From contig CAKPDJ010000025.1 of the NCBI GenBank assembly GCA_934148875.1, forward strand, positions 1 to 18,645: DNA of 18,645 nucleotides, written 5' to 3'. Below the pieces are notes generated by a model. It was not told the origin of the DNA. It searched no databases and saw nothing but the letters and a program-made list of their open reading frames with translations. The stretch comes from an uncultured Bacilli bacterium. GTDB lineage: Bacteria; Bacillota_I; Bacilli_A; RF39; UBA660. A program made the translations under genes and the position numbers. Of this stretch, positions 14,963 through 18,645 are shown piece after piece. Position 1 is the first letter of the stretch. Every line of letters begins with the position of its first letter.

Positions 14963-14977
14963 GTTTTATCTTTTTTT
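14947..14977 (+). terminator. Intrinsic terminator of the PrsW-type gene
   Basis: AAAAAAGATA at 14947-14956 pairs with TATCTTTTTT at 14967-14976, ten pairs, with a seven-base T tract. The stop codon (14960-14962) is in the loop and the left arm encodes the final residues. The A-T content makes the stem weak, but the T run is long. Confidence 0.7.
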
Positions 14978-14979
14978 CA

Positions 14980-14985
14980 TATAAT
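14980..14985 (+). promoter_or_regulatory. Candidate -10 box of the DedA gene
   Basis: TATAAT directly after the PrsW terminator, with no good -35. Transcription would begin near 14992, at the GGTGAT ribosome binding site itself, so the leader would be about nine bases. Confidence 0.35.
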
Positions 14986-14999
14986 TAATTGGTGATATA

Positions 15000-15584
15000 A
15001 TGGCTAAATTTGTAACTGACATGATAGGAAATTTTGGTTATTTGGGAATGTTTTTTTCTATGATATTGGAAGCAGTTATTATCATTATACCTAGTGAATT
15101 AATATTAGCTACTGGAGGTATACTTGCTAGTCAAAAGATTTTTAGTTTTTGGGGAGCTTTTTTTATAGGATTATTTGGGAGTGTTTTTTGTGCTGGAATT
15201 ATATATGCGATGGGATATTTTGGTGGTAGACCTTTTGTTGAAAAGTATGGAAAATACTTTTTTATGAAGAAAAGTGATATAGATAAAGCTGATGATTGGT
15301 TTAGTCGTTATGGAATGTTAGCTGCTTTTATTGGAAGAAACTTTCCTATTATTAGAACTTTCATATCTTTACCGATTGGTATGACTAGGCTTAGTTTTAC
15401 TAAATTTATGATTTATACAACGCTTGGTAGTATCCCATGGACTTTTGCTTTTGTCTATGTTGGATATTCTTTAGGCAATAATTGGGTATTACTTTCAAAT
15501 TATACTTCGAGATTAAAAGTACCAATTATTATTTTATTTATCATTTTATTTGTAAAGTGGATAATTAAAAAAATGAAGAACTAA
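15000..15584 (+). CDS. DedA-family membrane protein (VTT domain)
   Basis: DedA proteins carry the VTT fold; members in Bacillus and Staphylococcus move undecaprenyl phosphate back across the membrane, others transport phosphatidylethanolamine. Key sites are present over 194 residues: E24 in the first re-entrant loop, PSE at 31-33, then GR at 112-113, R119 and the stretch SLPIGM at 123-128 that follows the GRxxP...R pattern. Five or so hydrophobic segments, ending in a basic tail (KWIIKKMKN). GGTGAT four bases before the ATG supports the start. It is followed 94 bases later by a second, more distant VTT protein. No obvious terminator separates them. Which lipid it moves cannot be told. Confidence 0.9.
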   Translation: MAKFVTDMIGNFGYLGMFFSMILEAVIIIIPSELILATGGILASQKIFSFWGAFFIGLFGSVFCAGIIYAMGYFGGRPFVEKYGKYFFMKKSDIDKADDWFSRYGMLAAFIGRNFPIIRTFISLPIGMTRLSFTKFMIYTTLGSIPWTFAFVYVGYSLGNNWVLLSNYTSRLKVPIIILFIILFVKWIIKKMKN

Positions 15585-15656
15585 TAAATTATTAGTAAAA
15601 ACTACTGTATAATTATATTAATAGCTCTTTTTCTTTTAATATTTGCTGTTCTGTAT

Positions 15657-15662
15657 TATAAT
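15657..15662 (+). promoter_or_regulatory. -10 box of the VTT-rmuC operon
   Basis: TATAAT with the transcript predicted to begin near 15669, about ten bases before the ATG at 15679. This supports the shorter start of the first gene. A -35 is not convincing. A second TATAAT at 15608-15613 is also possible. Confidence 0.4.
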
Positions 15663-15678
15663 AATAATGGGTGAAAAT

Positions 15679-16260
15679 ATGAAAGAACTAATAGATGCTT
15701 TTGTTAGTAACTCAACTAATATTTTAACTAGTATTGGCCCTATTGGTGGAGTGTTTTTGATTATTTTGGAATCAATTTTTCCAATGCTTCCACTATCAGT
15801 ATTTATTACTTTAAACATGCTTAGTTTTGGATCTTTTTTTGGCTTTATTATTTCATGGCTTTCAACAATAGTTGGATGTATGTTGTCTTTTACATTATTC
15901 CGCTATTTTTTTCAAAAGAAATTGTATCGTTTTATTAAGAAAAATGAACAAGATAAATTTGCTAATATAATGAATGCCATATCTAATATTAACTTTAGTA
16001 ATTTAGTAATATTAATAGCTATACCTTTTTCACCAGCATTTTTAATTAATATTGCTGCTGGGCTTTCTAAGATAAAAGTTGAAAAGTTTTTTTTAGCTAT
16101 TATTATAGGTAAGATGGTAATTGTTTATTTTTGGGGTTATATTGGTACAACGTTGTTGGAAAGCTTAACTGATATTACAGTATTATTTAAAATAGGTGGT
16201 TTATTAGTTTTAGCATTTTTTATATCTAAATTAGTAGAAAAGAAATTAAAGGTTAGGTGA
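15679..16260 (+). CDS. TVP38/TMEM64-like VTT-domain membrane protein
   Basis: A 193-residue polytopic protein of the VTT superfamily but of the TVP38/TMEM64 branch and not the DedA branch. Counting from 15679: LESIFPMLP at 30-38 (E31, P35, P38), FG at 50-51 ahead of SWLSTIVGCMLSFTLFR ending in R75, and IPFSPAFLINIAAGLSKIK at about 115-133 (P116, P119, N124, G128). These match the family's glutamate-proline loop and the second 'P..P..N..aGls' loop. A role in lipid or lipid-carrier movement is plausible by family, not shown. The start is chosen by the GGGTGA site four bases upstream; upstream in-frame ATGs have none and lie at or before the -10 box. The TGA stop overlaps the region that forms the ribosome binding site of rmuC. 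Confidence 0.85.
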   Translation: MKELIDAFVSNSTNILTSIGPIGGVFLIILESIFPMLPLSVFITLNMLSFGSFFGFIISWLSTIVGCMLSFTLFRYFFQKKLYRFIKKNEQDKFANIMNAISNINFSNLVILIAIPFSPAFLINIAAGLSKIKVEKFFLAIIIGKMVIVYFWGYIGTTLLESLTDITVLFKIGGLLVLAFFISKLVEKKLKVR

Positions 16261-16265
16261 TGTTG

Positions 16266-17321
16266 ATGGAATATGTAATTATTGGACTATTAGTATTAAT
16301 TACAATTTTATTGGTTGTAGTTATTGTTAAGACTTTTGATAAAAAAGATAATAGTGATATGACTGAAAGACTTGGTAGGTTTGAAGTTAATATTACTAAA
16401 GAAATGAACCAAGATTTTAATACTTTAAACGATAAGATGGAAGCTAGACTTAATGCTATTAATGATAAAGTAAATGAAAGATTGGATCAGAATTTTGATA
16501 AGACTAATAAAACTTTTACATCTGTACTTGAAAGATTAAGTAAAATAGATGAAGCTCAAAAGAAAATTGAAACTCTATCAAGTGATATTGTTTCATTACA
16601 GAGTATTTTAACTGATAAAAAGTCTCGTGGTATTTATGGAGAAGTTAATTTAAAGCATATTATGGAAAATGTGTTTGGAGTGAATGATAGAATTTATAAG
16701 TTGCAGTGTTCACTTCCTAATACAACTATAGCTGATTGTGTACTTTATGCACCAGAACCACTTGGTACAATTATTATTGATTCTAAATTTCCACTTGAAA
16801 ATTATCAGATGATGGTTGATAAGAAAAATTCTCAATCAGATAGACTTTTATATGAAAAACAATTTAAAATTGATGTTAAGAAACATATTGATGCTATTAG
16901 TAGTAAATATATTATTCCTGGTGTAACATCTGATCAGGCTATTATGTTTTTACCAGCTGAAGCTATATTTGCTGAGATTAATGCATATCACTCAGACGTA
17001 CTTGATTATGCTTATCGTAAAAAAGTATGGATTTGTTCACCAACTACTTTGATTTCAACTTTGAGTGTTATTCAAATGATTATTAAAAATATTGAAAGAG
17101 ATAAATATACTTCAATAATACATGAAGAATTGAATAAGTTGGGAATTGAATTTTCTCGTTATAAAGAACGTTGGGATAAACTTGCTAAGAGTATCCAAAC
17201 GGTTAATAAGGATGTTGAAAACGTTCATGTCACTACAGAAAAAATATCTAAGAAATTTGATATAATTAGCGGTGTAGAGGTAGCTAAACTAGGAGATGGT
17301 TCAGTTGAAAAGGATTCTTAA
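16266..17321 (+). CDS. rmuC: DNA recombination protein RmuC
   Basis: RmuC-type proteins limit rearrangements at inverted repeats; the core is related to PD-(D/E)xK nucleases. From the ATG at 16266: one N-terminal membrane helix (2-22), a coiled coil (about 30-115), then the RmuC core with GEVNL at 125-129, the IDSKFPLENY motif at 171-180 (D172, K174 as likely catalytic residues) and FLPAEAIFAEI at 228-238, then a further coiled coil. The start is set by AGGTGAT four bases upstream; other in-frame starts at 16257 and 16260 are closer to the VTT stop, and the one at 16260 gives a 1-base overlap (TGATG), so this could be moved by two codons. It is in an operon with membrane proteins on each side and overlaps the next gene by 17 bases. 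Confidence 0.92.
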   Translation: MEYVIIGLLVLITILLVVVIVKTFDKKDNSDMTERLGRFEVNITKEMNQDFNTLNDKMEARLNAINDKVNERLDQNFDKTNKTFTSVLERLSKIDEAQKKIETLSSDIVSLQSILTDKKSRGIYGEVNLKHIMENVFGVNDRIYKLQCSLPNTTIADCVLYAPEPLGTIIIDSKFPLENYQMMVDKKNSQSDRLLYEKQFKIDVKKHIDAISSKYIIPGVTSDQAIMFLPAEAIFAEINAYHSDVLDYAYRKKVWICSPTTLISTLSVIQMIIKNIERDKYTSIIHEELNKLGIEFSRYKERWDKLAKSIQTVNKDVENVHVTTEKISKKFDIISGVEVAKLGDGSVEKDS

Positions 17322-17883
17322 AGTAATTAACAGTTTGTTGTTTGTATTTTTTATTTGTTTTATGGTATATATGTTGGTTAGTTCTTATGATACTTTAAAA
17401 CTTTCTAAACTATTAACTGTTCTTTGCATTTTACCGTTAGTTATGATACCATTTATATTAGATAAACTAAAATTGTATCATATGGATGAAATACTTATTT
17501 TTAGTTATTATTTATTTTTACTATTAGCATTAGTATTTGGTAGTATTCTAGGTGTTTATTATGAAATTTGGTGGTTTGATTTATTTACACATTTTTTATC
17601 TGGAATAATGACTAGTATTTTGGCTTTTATAATATTGAAGGAAAATAAAATTGCTGATAAAAAGCATAAAATATTTAACTTTATTTTTATACTAACTTTT
17701 ACTATAGCTATAGCGGCATGTTGGGAGTTTTTTGAGTTTACTTCTGATAAATTGTTTAAAAGTGATGTTCAATGGGTAGCTAAGACTGGTGTTGATGATA
17801 CTATGACTGATATGTTGATAGCCACTTTAGGTGGAGTTATATCTAGTATTTATTATTTGTATTATGTATGTAAAAAAGGATAG
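17305..17883 (+). CDS. Membrane protein resembling the YjdF/DUF2238 family
   Basis: A 192-residue protein with about six hydrophobic segments. The pattern D92-L-F-T-H96-F-L-S-G (around residues 92-100), the C-W-E141-F-F-E144 segment and G-V-D-D-T-M-T-D at 163-170 match the 'DtltHflsG ... WEl.E ... D.twDt..D' layout of DUF2238/YjdF proteins; these are of unknown function. A TTG start at 17305 is preferred since AGGAG lies nine bases before it; an ATG at 17296 directly abuts that site and is too close. With TTG the protein begins MKRILKVINSLLF, a normal positive start before a membrane helix. It overlaps the end of rmuC by 17 bases and is likely translationally coupled. The next gene begins 10 bases after its stop. 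Confidence 0.75.
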   Translation: MKRILKVINSLLFVFFICFMVYMLVSSYDTLKLSKLLTVLCILPLVMIPFILDKLKLYHMDEILIFSYYLFLLLALVFGSILGVYYEIWWFDLFTHFLSGIMTSILAFIILKENKIADKKHKIFNFIFILTFTIAIAACWEFFEFTSDKLFKSDVQWVAKTGVDDTMTDMLIATLGGVISSIYYLYYVCKKG

Positions 17884-17893
17884 TGGAGGAATT

Positions 17894-18190
17894 ATGAAAA
17901 AGGATAAAAAGATAATAAAAAAAGATAATGTAAAAAAAGAAAAATCTAAAAGAAGTAGTAGAGATTGGAATAAAATTTTACTTATTTCTTTACTTGTTTT
18001 GTTAGCACTTGAAACAGTTTTAATTCCATGTTTGGTTTATGCTGAGGTAAAGAAAGTATTACCTATTGTGTCATTTTTAATATTACCAACATTATGTGGT
18101 GTAGTGGTATTATTATTAAGTCGTAATTGTACAATTGACTATCAAAAGAAGAAAGAAAGATTGTCTAAAAGAAATGTCAAAGTAAAATAG
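17894..18190 (+). CDS. Small basic two-helix membrane protein, 98 residues
   Basis: I do not recognise a family. GGAGG four bases before the ATG at 17894 fixes the start; the frame stays open upstream but those residues come from the overlapping upstream gene region. The first 28 residues are very rich in Lys (MKKDKKIIKKDNVKKEKSK...), then two hydrophobic stretches follow at about 29-50 and 56-77, and the tail is again basic (KKKERLSKRNVKVK). Both ends should thus lie in the cytoplasm. It is the last gene of the VTT-rmuC operon. The lysine-rich head might bind nucleic acid or the membrane surface, which is only a guess. Codon use agrees with its neighbours. Confidence 0.7.
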   Translation: MKKDKKIIKKDNVKKEKSKRSSRDWNKILLISLLVLLALETVLIPCLVYAEVKKVLPIVSFLILPTLCGVVVLLLSRNCTIDYQKKKERLSKRNVKVK

Positions 18191-18218
18191 TAAATATTTA
18201 GATTTTTGGAATAATATG

Positions 18219-18240
18219 GGGGTGTAAAACTCCTTTTTTA
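18219..18240 (+). terminator. Weak intrinsic terminator closing the VTT-rmuC operon
   Basis: GGGGT at 18219-18223 pairs with ACTCC at 18229-18233 (one G-T pair) around a five-base loop, followed by six T bases and then ATTTTTG. The stem is short, but the T tract is strong and the position, about 30 bases after the last stop, is right. Confidence 0.55.
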
Positions 18241-18246
18241 TTTTTG

Positions 18247-18276
18247 TTGCCTAAAAATGCAAAAATGTTGTATACT
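18247..18276 (+). promoter_or_regulatory. Promoter of the second anchored surface protein gene
   Basis: TTGCCT at 18247-18252 and TATACT at 18271-18276, spacer 18. The leader would be about 35 bases and ends with GGAGGA at 18309-18314. Confidence 0.55.
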
Positions 18277-18319
18277 ATAAGTGTAATAATAGAATACTCA
18301 GGTTGTATGGAGGATTAAA

Positions 18320-18645
18320 ATGAAAAATAAGGGAAAGCAAATGGTAATAACAGTATTAGCTATAGTAAGTTTAATAGTAATAACAGTAGCAGTAAGTTAT
18401 TCATTCTTTACTTATGCAAGAGAAGGAACAACAGAAAATGTAATAAAGTCAGGGTCAATTACATTTTTGTACACAGAAGTAAGTAAAGTAGGAAGAGGAA
18501 TAGAATTAAGTGACGCATACCCAATCTCAGATGAAGAAGGAAAGATGCAAACAGGAGAAGGAAAAGTATTTGATTTTAAAGTAACTTCAACAACATCTTC
18601 ATCAACTAGTATTCCATATGAAGTAACAGCAAGAAAGAAAGCAGA
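18320..18645 (+). CDS. TasA/camelysin-like anchored surface protein (5' part only)
   Basis: The gene is cut by the window end; 108 complete codons are visible. GGAGG lies about six bases before the ATG. The protein begins with a Lys-rich head, then one hydrophobic segment (about 8-31, MVITVLAIVSLIVITVAVSY) ending FFTYA, then SGSITFLYTE (about 45-54), LSDAYPISDEEGKM (63-76) and a strand KVFDFKVTSTTSSSTSIPYEV. This layout (hydrophobic segment, 'G.I.F', 'L..a.P.sDe.G' and beta strands) is that of many TasA/CalY-like surface proteins of Bacilli, which are processed by SipW-type peptidases and may form fibres. Every valine codon seen is GTA, and glycine is almost only GGA, quite unlike the GTT/GGT-rich neighbours. 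Its own promoter marks it as a separate unit. Confidence 0.72.
   Translation, partial: MKNKGKQMVITVLAIVSLIVITVAVSYSFFTYAREGTTENVIKSGSITFLYTEVSKVGRGIELSDAYPISDEEGKMQTGEGKVFDFKVTSTTSSSTSIPYEVTARKKA

Noticed and set aside
15581..15604. Near-palindrome after the DedA gene as a terminator
   Set aside because: The imperfect A-T palindrome is followed by TAAAAAC and not a T tract, so it does not look like an intrinsic terminator.
1..18645. Mycoplasma-type genetic code (TGA as Trp)
   Set aside because: TGA ends the CPBP gene and the VTT gene where both protein families end, and Trp residues at conserved places use TGG.
1..18645. CRISPR array, insertion sequence, prophage or defence island
   Set aside because: No regularly spaced repeats, transposase or integrase motifs, or phage structural genes were seen on either strand.

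Overview
The window looks like a piece of chromosome from a very A+T-rich member of the Bacillota (Bacilli side), of the uncultured, small-genome gut type. Grounds: core Gram-positive genes (smc, the rimP-nusA-rnpM-infB-rbfA block), strong AGGAGG/GGTGAT-type ribosome binding sites, and short surface proteins with a single N-terminal hydrophobic segment. TGA is used as a stop (ends at 8071 and 16260) and Trp is TGG, so this is the standard bacterial code and not the Mycoplasma code. The lineage is inferred from gene content and style only.

Layout. 2-367: C-terminal end of a probable polysaccharide deacetylase. 404-1069: unrecognised soluble protein. 1139-4081: short-armed SMC condensin. 4153-5460: anchored surface protein with a lectin-like C-terminal part. 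5461-5740: non-coding stretch with three hairpins in a row. 5741-5980 (minus): tiny Tyr-rich protein. 6028-7140: M29 aminopeptidase, converging on a minus-strand pair (7154-8784: metallophosphoesterase and CPBP protease). 8865-14145: transcription/translation operon starting with a promoter and a terminator-like leader hairpin, then a single-domain RimP, NusA, RnpM, two different dCMP deaminases, IF2 and RbfA. 14192-14962: PrsW-type protease with a zinc ribbon. 15000-15584: DedA protein. 15679-18190: four-gene membrane/DNA operon (VTT protein, RmuC, YjdF-like protein, small basic membrane protein). 18320-end: start of another anchored surface protein with a very different codon choice.

The genes mostly serve housekeeping: chromosome compaction (SMC), transcription termination and ribosome assembly/initiation (NusA, RimP, RbfA, IF2), dUMP/dTTP supply (deaminases), lipid-carrier or membrane lipid handling (DedA/VTT), and envelope proteolysis (CPBP, PrsW). 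The accessory parts are the two anchored surface proteins and the Tyr-rich protein.

I found no clear defence system, CRISPR array, transposase, reverse transcriptase, tRNA or rRNA. The most unusual points are the RimP lacking its C-terminal domain, the deaminase pair sitting where ylxQ is expected in the nusA-infB operon, the shortened SMC arms, the mosaic surface proteins, and the repeated nesting of stop codons inside terminator hairpins.
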